Assembly: GCA_045540695.1 (NCBI GenBank)
Contig: JAZQHR010000103.1
Span: 8,104 to 72,103 of the forward strand
DNA: 64,000 nt
From: JAZQHR01 sp045540695
Lineage (GTDB): Bacteria; Bacillota; Clostridia; UMGS1810
Reading direction: 5' to 3'
Under the pieces are notes generated by a model. That model did no database searches, was not told the origin of the DNA, and saw nothing but the letters and a program-made list of their open reading frames with translations. The first letter of the stretch is position 1. Every line of letters starts with the position of its first letter. Positions 7,674 through 14,979 of the stretch are shown piece by piece. The position numbers were made by a program, and so were the translations under genes.

Positions 7674-8111
7674 ATGAAGAACTATGTTATATACACCTGT
7701 GGAGGTATGGGAAAGTTTGGTAAAGAAAACTTTAATGAAGGAAACAGTTGGCGATTACATTGTAAAAAGTCTCTTGAAAACTATGATTGCGATTACAAAG
7801 TCAAAGTTATAAACCCAAATGACTTTTTTAATTTTATTGACGAACCGCCACAATATAAAACACAATCTGAAGTTATGAATTTAGATTTGCATAAACTTCG
7901 CAATTCCGACTTAGTTATTGCAAACTTTAATGATATGTATTCTTTGGGTTCAATGGCAGAAATCGCAATAGCCTATGAAAGAAAGATTCCGGTTATCGGT
8001 CTTGATATAAATAATCAACATCTTCGCCCTTGGCAAATTGAAATGACTGAAAGAATTTTTAACGATATTGATGAAATGCTTGATTATATTCAAAATTTTT
8101 ATTTAAGATAA
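7674..8111 (+). CDS. nucleoside 2-deoxyribosyltransferase-like protein
   Basis: A 145-residue Rossmann-like protein. The stretch SDLVIANFNDMYSLGSMAEI followed by AYERKIPVIGLD matches nucleoside 2-deoxyribosyltransferases and related nucleotide hydrolases, where the Glu after SLGSMA is the nucleophile. The N terminus (YVIYTCGGMGKFG) takes the place of the usual YLAGP loop. Role inferred: salvage or clean-up of (deoxy)nucleosides during phage growth. GAGGATATG precedes it. Confidence 0.65.
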   Translation: MKNYVIYTCGGMGKFGKENFNEGNSWRLHCKKSLENYDCDYKVKVINPNDFFNFIDEPPQYKTQSEVMNLDLHKLRNSDLVIANFNDMYSLGSMAEIAIAYERKIPVIGLDINNQHLRPWQIEMTERIFNDIDEMLDYIQNFYLR

Positions 8112-8125
8112 TGGAGAATAATTAT

Positions 8126-8275
8126 ATGGAAGCAAAATTTAACTTTGATGATTTCTACAAACAGTTAACCGAAGATGAGCAGCAAATATGTGACTTGTGT
8201 AGAGATTTGAATATAGGTAAATGCGAGAAATGCGAGTTTGTTTTTCGCTTTGCTTCTAAAAAAGATAGGAGGTAA
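8126..8275 (+). CDS. small hypothetical phage protein
   Basis: A 49-residue protein with ICDLCRDL and KCEKCEFVF, four cysteines in CxxC pairs that could bind one zinc. GGAG lies upstream of the ATG. Its stop region contains the AGGAGGT ribosome site of the next gene (start 8279), so the two are coupled. Confidence 0.55.
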   Translation: MEAKFNFDDFYKQLTEDEQQICDLCRDLNIGKCEKCEFVFRFASKKDRR

Positions 8276-8278
8276 ATT

Positions 8279-8485
8279 ATGAGCGTTGTATTATACACTA
8301 TTGATTGTCCCAAATGTCTTGTACTAGAAAAAAAGCTTAAACAAAAACAAATACCATTTGTAAAAGTTTCTGACCAAGAAATTCTTGTAGCAAAAGGATT
8401 TGGAGACGCACATTTTCCAATACTTGAAGTAGACGATGTAAGAATGGAGTATAGAACATCAATTGAATGGCTTAATAATATATAG
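8279..8485 (+). CDS. glutaredoxin/NrdH-like redoxin
   Basis: A 68-residue thioredoxin-fold protein with the dithiol CPKC at residues 10-13 directly after the first beta strand (VVLYTIDCPKC), and FPILEVDD holding the cis-proline. It is only 13 nt upstream of nrdD. NrdH normally serves class I reductases. Here it is next to a class III reductase, which usually takes electrons from formate or from a thioredoxin-like system. That proximity suggests it feeds electrons to NrdD. Confidence 0.75.
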   Translation: MSVVLYTIDCPKCLVLEKKLKQKQIPFVKVSDQEILVAKGFGDAHFPILEVDDVRMEYRTSIEWLNNI

Positions 8486-8497
8486 GAGGAAACGATA

Positions 8498-10435
8498 TTG
8501 GAAATAAACATTAAATTGAACAAAAATTTTACAACCCAATACAACAAACTACAGGCTGAATACGGCACGGATATTGCTCGCATAAACGGGTTTGACGATG
8601 GACAGTTGAGCTACACAGATTTTTTGGATAACTTTGTGGCAGAAACAACGGTTGCAGATGCAAGTATAGATGGCAATAGTAATGTTGGACATAAAGATAT
8701 TGTGACTCTTGAAAAAGAGATGCCGAAACCTCATGAAAAACTAATAGCATTCAATAAAATATATCTTGAAATTCAAAAGAAATATGGATTTCAAGCTGCG
8801 AATGAATGGCTTAGGGCAGAATGGGTTGGTGAGTTATATATGCATGATGCAAATACCACAAGTTTTAAACACTACTGTTTTGCCTATGACCTAAAAGACC
8901 TCGCTGAAAAAGGACTGTATTTTATAGAAGGAAGAAATGCAGAGCCAGCACAACACCTTACAACTTTCGTTGATTTTGTAAAAGAATTTATAAGTTATGC
9001 AAGTAACCGTAGTTCTGGTGCCGTAGGGCTACCTAATCTTATTCCATATATGTTTTATTTTTGGAAAAAAGATATAAACAACAATCATTTTCCAAAAAGT
9101 CCTGAATATTATGCAAGACAGGAATTTCAGAGATTTATTCATGCGGTAAACCAGCCATACGTAAGAGATGGTTCACAATCTGCGTTCACAAATACATCTG
9201 TTTTTGATAGACCATATTTTGAGGCACTATTTGGCGGAGCAGAATTTCCTGACGGAACATTTATGATTGATTATGAAGAAGAAATTATTGAATTTCAGAA
9301 ATGGTATATGGAAGTGATGGCTGAAATTCGCCATAAGAATATGTTCACGTTTCCAGTAAGCACAATCAGTTTGCTAAGAAAGGATGGCAAGTTTGTTGAT
9401 GAAGATTTTGCGAAATGGGCAATTAAGCATAATATACAGTGGGCTGATAGCAATCTTTTTATTGACACAACTGTTAATTCATTATCTAATTGTTGCAGAT
9501 TAAAAAGTAATATCGAAGACTTAGGTTATTTTAATTCCATTGGTGGAACGGCTTTAAAGGTTGGTTCTGTAAAAGTATCCACTGTAAACCTAGCTAGACT
9601 TGCACTCGACACTAAAACAGAAGATGCTTATATAGAAGAACTTAAAAAACGTGTGTATATAAATCTTATTGCTCTCGATAGTGTTAGATACATAATAACA
9701 CGAAATGTTGAGAAAGGTTTGCTACCTAATTTCAAGTACGGTCTTGTAGATTTTGAACACCTTTATAACACCATAGGTTTTATCGGAATATATGAAACAA
9801 TGAAGAAGTTTAAATATGTCGAAGTTGATGAGTTTGGTAATACATATTATACCGAAAAAGCATCTGCTTTTGGAGAGAGAATTTTTAAGACAATGAGAGA
9901 AGTGGCTGATGAGTTTATTAAAGAGAACAACTGCGATTATCAAATAAATACTGAACAGATTCCGGGTGAATCGGCAGCAGCTAAACTTATGAAAAAAGAC
10001 AAGTTCTTTTATCCTAGGGCAAAGATTTACGACTTGCCTTTATATGGTAACCAGTTTATACCTTTAGGTATTAAAACAACAGGGCAAGAACGTGTAAGAA
10101 TTGCATCAGAATTTGATGGATATTGTTCTGGTGGCTCAATACTCCACTATAATATTGACGCACCATTCGATTCTTTTGAAAAAGCTTGGAAGATGGTTAA
10201 TTACATAGCAGATCAAGGAGTAACATATTTTGCGTTCAATACAAAAATTCAAGCTTGTATTAATAATCATGCTTTTTATGGTAAAATTTGTCCAACGTGT
10301 GGAAATCCAGTTTCTACAGAATTCAGCAGAATTGTTGGTTTCTTCACACCTGTAAGAACATACTCGAAAGAACGAAAAGCAGAATTCGACCTTAGAGAAT
10401 GGGCAGACACCAACGCCGAAACAGAAAGAGTTTGA
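8498..10435 (+). CDS. nrdD: class III anaerobic ribonucleoside-triphosphate reductase, large subunit
   Basis: A 645-residue glycyl-radical enzyme that makes dNTPs from NTPs without oxygen. It starts at TTG 8498 behind AGGAGGA. It lacks a recognisable N-terminal ATP-cone; the first 60 residues are short and unusual. Catalytic core motifs include NRSSGAVGLPN and SLSNCCRL. The C terminus has one zinc knuckle (CPTCG) and the glycyl-radical loop RIVGFF, with the radical Gly near residue 614. Many NrdD proteins have a second CxxC in the zinc site; I do not see it. nrdG follows within 3 nt. Confidence 0.93.
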   Translation: MEINIKLNKNFTTQYNKLQAEYGTDIARINGFDDGQLSYTDFLDNFVAETTVADASIDGNSNVGHKDIVTLEKEMPKPHEKLIAFNKIYLEIQKKYGFQAANEWLRAEWVGELYMHDANTTSFKHYCFAYDLKDLAEKGLYFIEGRNAEPAQHLTTFVDFVKEFISYASNRSSGAVGLPNLIPYMFYFWKKDINNNHFPKSPEYYARQEFQRFIHAVNQPYVRDGSQSAFTNTSVFDRPYFEALFGGAEFPDGTFMIDYEEEIIEFQKWYMEVMAEIRHKNMFTFPVSTISLLRKDGKFVDEDFAKWAIKHNIQWADSNLFIDTTVNSLSNCCRLKSNIEDLGYFNSIGGTALKVGSVKVSTVNLARLALDTKTEDAYIEELKKRVYINLIALDSVRYIITRNVEKGLLPNFKYGLVDFEHLYNTIGFIGIYETMKKFKYVEVDEFGNTYYTEKASAFGERIFKTMREVADEFIKENNCDYQINTEQIPGESAAAKLMKKDKFFYPRAKIYDLPLYGNQFIPLGIKTTGQERVRIASEFDGYCSGGSILHYNIDAPFDSFEKAWKMVNYIADQGVTYFAFNTKIQACINNHAFYGKICPTCGNPVSTEFSRIVGFFTPVRTYSKERKAEFDLREWADTNAETERV

Positions 10436-10437
10436 AG

Positions 10438-10899
10438 ATGAAGATTAAGGGTCTTATAACCGAAGACTTTGTAAACTATAAAAAGGTATCTATGACAATA
10501 ATGTTCCCGCACTGTGACTTTAAATGCAGTGCGGAGCATTGTCAAAATAGTCCTTTAGCAAAGGCAAAAACATATGATATAGACATTGATAAAACAGTTG
10601 AAAAATATCTAAACAACCCTATAACAGAAGCGGTAGTGATGCAAGGACTTGAGCCGTTTGATTCATGGTCAGATTTAGTAAAATTCATAGCCAAATTGAG
10701 AGAAAAATCACGAGATGATGTTGTAATATACACGGGTTATAATAAGGCTGAAATTGCCAATAAAATCGATATTTTAAAGCAATACAAAAATATAATAATT
10801 AAATTCGGAAGGTTTATTCCAAATCAAGAAAAACATTATGACGAAGTGCTTGGTGTATACTTAGCATCAGACAATCAATATGGAGAGGTAATAAGTTGA
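10438..10899 (+). CDS. nrdG: anaerobic ribonucleotide reductase activating protein (radical SAM)
   Basis: A 153-residue radical-SAM activase that installs the glycyl radical on NrdD. The iron-sulfur motif reads CDFKCSAEHC, that is CX3CX4C rather than the usual CX3CX2C, a variant compatible with some phage and clostridial NrdG proteins. A QGLEPFD segment corresponds to the SAM-binding GGEP loop. Start chosen at ATG 10438, immediately after the nrdD stop. The last 4 nt overlap the next gene. Confidence 0.88.
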   Translation: MKIKGLITEDFVNYKKVSMTIMFPHCDFKCSAEHCQNSPLAKAKTYDIDIDKTVEKYLNNPITEAVVMQGLEPFDSWSDLVKFIAKLREKSRDDVVIYTGYNKAEIANKIDILKQYKNIIIKFGRFIPNQEKHYDEVLGVYLASDNQYGEVIS

Positions 10900-11078
10900 A
10901 GATTAGACTATCAGAAGATAAAGATTTAGTAGAAGAAATTAAGCAAAAACTAAAAGATAATGGTGGTTTTTGCCCGTGTAGATTAGAAAAAACTCCTGAT
11001 ACAAAATGTCCATGTAAAGAATTCAAAGAACAAGACAAGTCAGGAGAGTGTCATTGTGGGCTTTATATTAAAGAATAA
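10896..11078 (+). CDS. miniature ferredoxin:thioredoxin reductase catalytic-subunit-like protein
   Basis: A 60-residue protein with the three-motif signature of the FTR catalytic chain: CPC near residue 26, KCPCKEF in the middle and CHCGLY near the end. In true FTR these cysteines hold a 4Fe-4S cluster beside a redox disulfide that reduces thioredoxin. Spacings here are shorter than in full-length FTR (about 9 residues between the first two motifs). It starts at TTG 10896 behind GGAGAGG and overlaps the nrdG stop. Inferred role: reduction of the NrdH-like protein or of NrdD. Confidence 0.7.
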   Translation: MKIRLSEDKDLVEEIKQKLKDNGGFCPCRLEKTPDTKCPCKEFKEQDKSGECHCGLYIKE

Positions 11079-11100
11079 TATGTCGACAGGAGATATTAAA

Positions 11101-11544
11101 ATGCTAGAAATGAATATAAATATTAAGAAAAATACTAATACAGCAATAATACCAAAAAGAGAAACAATCGGCTCTGCGGGAGCTGACTTATCAGCAGATA
11201 TAAACGAACCTGTATTAATAAGACCACATGAAACAGTTAAAATTCCAACAGGTATATCTATTGAGTTGCCTGAAGGAACATTTGGCGCTATTGTTGCAAG
11301 AAGTGGGTTATCTACTAAAGAAGGTTTACGCCCTGCCAACTGTTTTGGTGTAATAGATGAAGATTATAGAGGTAATTGTGTAGTTGCATTACATAATGAT
11401 AGTGATGAAACAAGAATTGTTGAGCCAAATCAACGCATAGCACAACTTATAATTATTCCATATATAGCAGCCAATTTTGTAGAAGTTAAAGATTTATCAG
11501 AAACAGACAGAGGCAAAGGCGGTTTTGGTAGTACAGGAAAATAA
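11101..11544 (+). CDS. dut: phage dUTP diphosphatase
   Basis: A 147-residue trimeric-type dUTPase that hydrolyses dUTP to dUMP. All five family motifs are visible: SAGADLSA (I), ARSGLSTK (III region), GVIDEDYRG (IV region), RIAQLII and the C-terminal GKGGFGSTGK (V). Start chosen at ATG 11101 with AGGAGAT at 11088-11094; an in-frame upstream ATG at 11056 would overlap the FTR-like gene. The host carries a clearly different dUTPase at 41152-41592. Confidence 0.93.
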   Translation: MLEMNINIKKNTNTAIIPKRETIGSAGADLSADINEPVLIRPHETVKIPTGISIELPEGTFGAIVARSGLSTKEGLRPANCFGVIDEDYRGNCVVALHNDSDETRIVEPNQRIAQLIIIPYIAANFVEVKDLSETDRGKGGFGSTGK

Positions 11545-11589
11545 AATTTAAAAATATTTAAAAATATTAAAAATAAGGGAGTTTACATA

Positions 11590-11865
11590 TTGAAGCTTAA
11601 TAAAGAATACGTCGAAAATTTACCATTTACCATTCAAGAAAGAATTCACCAACTTAACAAACTAATTGAAGAATATCCATCAAAAATCCCTACTGTAAAA
11701 GTAGCGAAATTTTTAGGTATGGATATAGATTGTTTAAGAAGGGGGATAGAACAAGGTAAAATACCTTTTGCTCTTGGATGTGACAACGATACATATGGGA
11801 ATAGATACACTTATGTATCATCACTTACATTCTATTTATGGTGTATATCTCCGTCGCTTCGATAA
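11590..11865 (+). CDS. excisionase-like DNA-binding protein
   Basis: A 91-residue protein placed just before the integrase, the usual location of a recombination directionality factor. The middle (PTVKVAKFLGMDIDCLRRGIEQGKIPF) reads as a winged helix-turn-helix of the excisionase/MerR-like type: residues choose a target-site helix, followed by a short wing ending in YTYVSS. Starts at TTG 11590 behind GGGAG. Assignment is by position and motif. Confidence 0.6.
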   Translation: MKLNKEYVENLPFTIQERIHQLNKLIEEYPSKIPTVKVAKFLGMDIDCLRRGIEQGKIPFALGCDNDTYGNRYTYVSSLTFYLWCISPSLR

Positions 11866-11879
11866 AACGTTTTAAAAAC

Positions 11880-11951
11880 TTGATAATGCCATAACATTAT
11901 GATATAATATAATCACATTTCAAAGAATTTATATCTGTGTTATGGCATTAT
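11880..11951 (+). promoter_or_regulatory. integrase promoter flanked by a 14-bp perfect inverted repeat
   Basis: TTGATA at 11880-11885 and TATAAT at 11903-11908 with 17-bp spacing make a sigma-A promoter pointing at the integrase. The sequence ATAATGCCATAACA (11883-11896) is repeated in inverted orientation at 11938-11951, 41 nt further on. One arm overlaps the -35 region and the other falls past the start point, an arrangement suited to repressor or excisionase control, or to arm-type integrase sites. Confidence 0.7.
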
Positions 11952-11985
11952 TTATACTTTTGATATTAATCGAGGAGGAATAATA

Positions 11986-13044
11986 ATGTATGATGCAAGT
12001 ATAAAAAAAAGAAAAGATGGTAGACTCGAAATGCAAATAGTCGTTGGAGTTGATGATAACGGAAAAAGAGTTAGAAAATCTTTTTACGGACATTCTGAAA
12101 GAGAGGTGAAGAAAAAAAGAGACAAGTGGGTAAAAGAAACCAATATATATAAAGAGCTTAAAGTTGGCAAAACAGACGCCTTTTCATCGTGGGCAGACAT
12201 TTGGCTGGAGACATACAAAAAACCTGTCGTTAGACCATACACATATGAAAACACATATAGAACACGCGTCGAAAAGTATCTTAAACCTTATTTTAAAAAT
12301 CGAGATTTAAATGCAATTACCCAAAAAGATATTCAGGATTTTTTTAACTCTCATAAAGAAGTGTCTACGGCTTTGCTTAAAACGTTAAGAATAATTTTAA
12401 AAAATATATTTGACAAAGCGATCATTAATGACTTGTGTTCGAAAAATCCAGTTAATGATATCAAACTATCATCAAATTACGAAGAAAAAGAAAGACAGGC
12501 TTATAACGCTAAACAACAACGATTAGCAATTCAATGGGCTATGGATAACAACAAAACCGATATTCTTATAGCTTTAAAAACCGGAATTCGAAGAGGAGAA
12601 TTGTTTGGATTGCGATGGAATGATGTAGATTTGAAAAATAAAATAATATATATTAATCAATCTATTAGTCCAAAAGTAAAAGGTGTGGAAGAAATTGATA
12701 CAAAATTAAAATCTAAATCTAGTAAACGAGCGATACCTATAGATAATGAACTTGTCGAATGGCTTTCGTTTTTACCAAATGAAAATGAACGACTTTTTGA
12801 CTCTCCATCGGTAGATGCTTTTGCGAAGAAAATAAATAAATCTTTGAAACAAATGTCTAAGGATTGTAATATACCAAGTTTAACACTACACGAATTAAGA
12901 CATACGTTTGGAACTGTATTGAGAGAAAATGGAGTTGATATATATTCAATTTCAAAACTAATGGGACATTCAAGCGTTGCAGTAACAGAAGCAATTTACG
13001 TTCATAATGATATAGAAGTGCTGCGCCGTGCAATGCGTATTTAA
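11986..13044 (+). CDS. int: phage tyrosine integrase
   Basis: A 352-residue site-specific recombinase. Residues 1-45 form an AP2-like arm-binding domain (KKRKDGRLEMQIVVG). Residues 60-160 form the SAM-like core-binding domain. The catalytic domain carries Arg in ALKTGIRRGELFG, HELRHTFG (His and Arg), LMGHSSV (His) and the Tyr nucleophile in EAIYVHND. It starts behind GAGGAGG. The next feature is the tRNA-Ser remnant 80 nt downstream, which fixes the integration target. Confidence 0.95.
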   Translation: MYDASIKKRKDGRLEMQIVVGVDDNGKRVRKSFYGHSEREVKKKRDKWVKETNIYKELKVGKTDAFSSWADIWLETYKKPVVRPYTYENTYRTRVEKYLKPYFKNRDLNAITQKDIQDFFNSHKEVSTALLKTLRIILKNIFDKAIINDLCSKNPVNDIKLSSNYEEKERQAYNAKQQRLAIQWAMDNNKTDILIALKTGIRRGELFGLRWNDVDLKNKIIYINQSISPKVKGVEEIDTKLKSKSSKRAIPIDNELVEWLSFLPNENERLFDSPSVDAFAKKINKSLKQMSKDCNIPSLTLHELRHTFGTVLRENGVDIYSISKLMGHSSVAVTEAIYVHNDIEVLRRAMRI

Positions 13045-13060
13045 TTATAACATCCTGCCA

Positions 13061-13183
13061 GTCAGTGTCAGTCAATTTAAATAAAGATGGCTTAACAAAG
13101 CCATTTGAGAGGACTGTTTCCGTCTTGGAAATGCTGTGAACGTTCAAAGCGTTCCGAGGGTTCGAATCCCTTCCTCTCCTCCA
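13061..13183 (+). other. prophage attachment site: 3' fragment of a tRNA-Ser(GGA) gene
   Basis: Positions 13125-13183 form the 3' part of a serine tRNA. They contain the anticodon loop TTGGAAA (13125-13131, anticodon GGA), 3' anticodon stem TGCTG, a variable arm GAACG/CGTTC, a T arm around TTCGAAT, an acceptor strand and encoded CCA at 13181-13183. The bases before the loop (CCGTC) do not pair with TGCTG and no D arm exists, so crossover lies in or just 5' of the anticodon loop. The discriminator is T, not the usual Ser G. A tandem GTCAGT repeat (13061-13072) and a 7-bp hairpin (13086-13103) lie on the phage side. The intact tRNA should be at the other, unseen junction. Confidence 0.85.
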
Positions 13184-13194
13184 TAAACAAAAAG

Positions 13195-13217
13195 CATCCT
13201 TTAAAGGATGTTTTTTT
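13195..13217 (+). terminator. Rho-independent terminator after the tRNA-Ser remnant
   Basis: The palindrome CATCCTTTAAAGGATG (13195-13210) is followed directly by seven T. It is probably the original terminator of the tRNA gene and now ends transcription leaving the prophage. Confidence 0.8.
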
Positions 13218-13224
13218 GTTTTGT

Positions 13225-13345
13225 ATTATTCATTTTTCATTATTCTTTTAATGTGACAGGATTTTTTAATGAATAATGAATGATGAAGCCGCTACGCTTA
13301 TGAATAATTAATAATTATGGTAGCTTTGCTTATACAATACTTTTT
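13225..13345. repeat. AT-rich, partly repetitive intergenic segment
   Basis: This stretch contains repeated ATTCATT/AATGAAT blocks on both strands and short GC islands (GCCGCTACGC, GGTAGCTTTGC). The pattern resembles the short dispersed intergenic repeats of some Clostridia. I see no reading frame. Only one copy lies in the window, so repeat status is unproven. Confidence 0.3.
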
Positions 13346-13417
13346 TATTAAAGGTCGCACTAATTTATTTTATTTACATATATTTTAAAATATGATATAA
13401 TAATATAAAAGTTTAAC

Positions 13418-13498
13418 TCAACTAATAGTTGATAATATTTATATAAAATATTTCATAAAACATTTATAGTTGATAGAATTTCACTTATAATAGTATAA
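13418..13498 (+). promoter_or_regulatory. putative operator and promoter of the HTH-serine dehydratase gene
   Basis: TCAACTaatAGTTGA (13418-13432) is a perfect 6-3-6 palindrome. The decamer ATAGTTGATA occurs at 13425-13434 and again at 13466-13475. TTGATA (13470-13475) and TATAAA near 13494 could be -35 and -10 elements (18 bp), so one motif copy lies on the promoter. This suits autoregulation by the HTH domain of the next gene. Confidence 0.45.
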
Positions 13499-13526
13499 AA
13501 TGGTAAATTTTATGAGGTGAAAAAAT

Positions 13527-14957
13527 TTGAACGAATTTAGATACGAAAAGATTAAAGAATTAAGACGGAAAAATAATATGTCGCAAAAACTTCTTGGAGA
13601 GATGCTGGGGATAAGTGATCGTGCAGTTTCTAAATGGGAAACAGGGCTTTCTCAGCCGTCAGGTAAAAATCTTATTTCTATGTCAAAAATATTTAACGTA
13701 CCGGTTGAGTACTTTTTAAATATTTCTGAAAGTAGCAAACATATAAAAAAAGAAAAAGGTATGGAGTCTATAACAGAGCTATACAAGATAGGCAGAGGTC
13801 CGTCAAGTTCTCACACCATTGGTCCTGAAAAAGCTTGTGTGATATTTAAAGATAAATATAAAGATGCTGATAAATTTAAAGCTATACTTTATGGCTCACT
13901 TGCTAAAACAGGCAAAGGACACGGAACAGATGTCGTTATAAAGAAAACATTTTCACCTTATGAATGCAGTATAGAGTTTGATTATACAAATGCTGATATT
14001 CCTCATCCAAACACTATGGAGCTTATAGCGTACTCCAAAAATAAAGAATTATGCAGAGAAAAGGTGTTCAGCATTGGCGGAGGAAGCATAGCTTTTGAAA
14101 ACGATGTTATAACACCGCCTGAAAGGATATATGCACTTGACAAGTTCAGCGACATATCCGACTACTGCGAGGAAAAAGGTATTCGTATATGGGAATATGC
14201 TCTTGAAAACGAGGATGACAATTTTATCGACTATATGCATAAAATTTGGGAAGCTATGAAAACATCAGTCAAAAATGGACTTACTGACACAGGTTTACTT
14301 CCCGGCGGACTTGATGTTCAGAAAAAAGCAAAAGTATTATACAACAGTCAGCACATAGATGAAACCAATGAAACACGTGAAAACCGCATAGTTTGTTCGT
14401 ATGCATTTGCGGTTGGTGAGCAAAATGCATCGGGCGAAAAGATAGTTACTGCACCAACCTGCGGTGCGGCGGGAATAGTTCCGGCGGTGCTTTTGTATCA
14501 GCAGCAAAAGAATAATTTCAGCGATGAAAGCATCGTTCATGCACTTATGACTGCGGGTATAATGGGAAACCTTATCAAGACAAATGCATCTATATCGGGT
14601 GCAGAATGTGGCTGTCAAGCAGAGGTTGGAAGTGCATGTGCGATGGCGGCAGCGGCATTGGCGGAGCTTTTTGGACTTTCGATTGACAAAATCGAGTATG
14701 CGGCTGAAATTGCTATAGAGCATCATTTAGGTCTTACCTGCGACCCTATATGTGGTCTTGTGCAGATACCTTGCATAGAGAGAAATGCCGTTGCGGCAAT
14801 GCGTGCTATAAATGCAGTAAACCTTTCAAGCTTTCTATGGGATACCAGAAAGATTTCGTTTGACAAGGTTGTGCAGACTATGAAAGAAACGGGCGAAGAT
14901 ATGCATGTTTCATACAAGGAAACCTCAGAGGCGGGACTTGCGAAGATAAATATATAA
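13527..14957 (+). CDS. Cro/CI-type DNA-binding domain fused to single-chain L-serine dehydratase
   Basis: A 476-residue fusion. Residues 5-66 are an XRE-type helix-turn-helix (MSQKLLGEMLGISDRAVSKWETG). From Met79 on it is an iron-sulfur L-serine ammonia-lyase (serine to pyruvate plus ammonia) with the beta part first (IGRGPSSSHTIGP, 88-100) and the alpha part after about 260. The three cluster cysteines expected from characterised enzymes are present in GCQAEVG, TCDPICG and IPCIERN. The usual NGAAG is CGAAG here. Characterised relatives end in a Cys that enters the active site; this protein ends in INI. The fusion suggests serine- or redox-responsive gene control, which is inference. Confidence 0.9.
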   Translation: MNEFRYEKIKELRRKNNMSQKLLGEMLGISDRAVSKWETGLSQPSGKNLISMSKIFNVPVEYFLNISESSKHIKKEKGMESITELYKIGRGPSSSHTIGPEKACVIFKDKYKDADKFKAILYGSLAKTGKGHGTDVVIKKTFSPYECSIEFDYTNADIPHPNTMELIAYSKNKELCREKVFSIGGGSIAFENDVITPPERIYALDKFSDISDYCEEKGIRIWEYALENEDDNFIDYMHKIWEAMKTSVKNGLTDTGLLPGGLDVQKKAKVLYNSQHIDETNETRENRIVCSYAFAVGEQNASGEKIVTAPTCGAAGIVPAVLLYQQQKNNFSDESIVHALMTAGIMGNLIKTNASISGAECGCQAEVGSACAMAAAALAELFGLSIDKIEYAAEIAIEHHLGLTCDPICGLVQIPCIERNAVAAMRAINAVNLSSFLWDTRKISFDKVVQTMKETGEDMHVSYKETSEAGLAKINI

Positions 14958-14979
14958 TAGGTACGAAAGGAATTTTATT

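Noticed and set aside
8279..8485. Evidence that this is an aerobic class I reductase system because of the NrdH-like protein
   Set aside because: The adjacent reductase has the glycyl-radical end and an NrdG activase, so the system is class III.
13107..13183. A complete tRNA starting at GAGAGGA (13107) that pairs with the acceptor end
   Set aside because: Only 18 nt lie between that string and the anticodon loop; no D arm fits and the anticodon stem does not pair. It is a 3' fragment only.
14049..14917. Long minus-strand reading frames across the serine dehydratase gene and similar ones elsewhere
   Set aside because: They lie fully inside strong plus-strand genes, have no ribosome sites and no family features.
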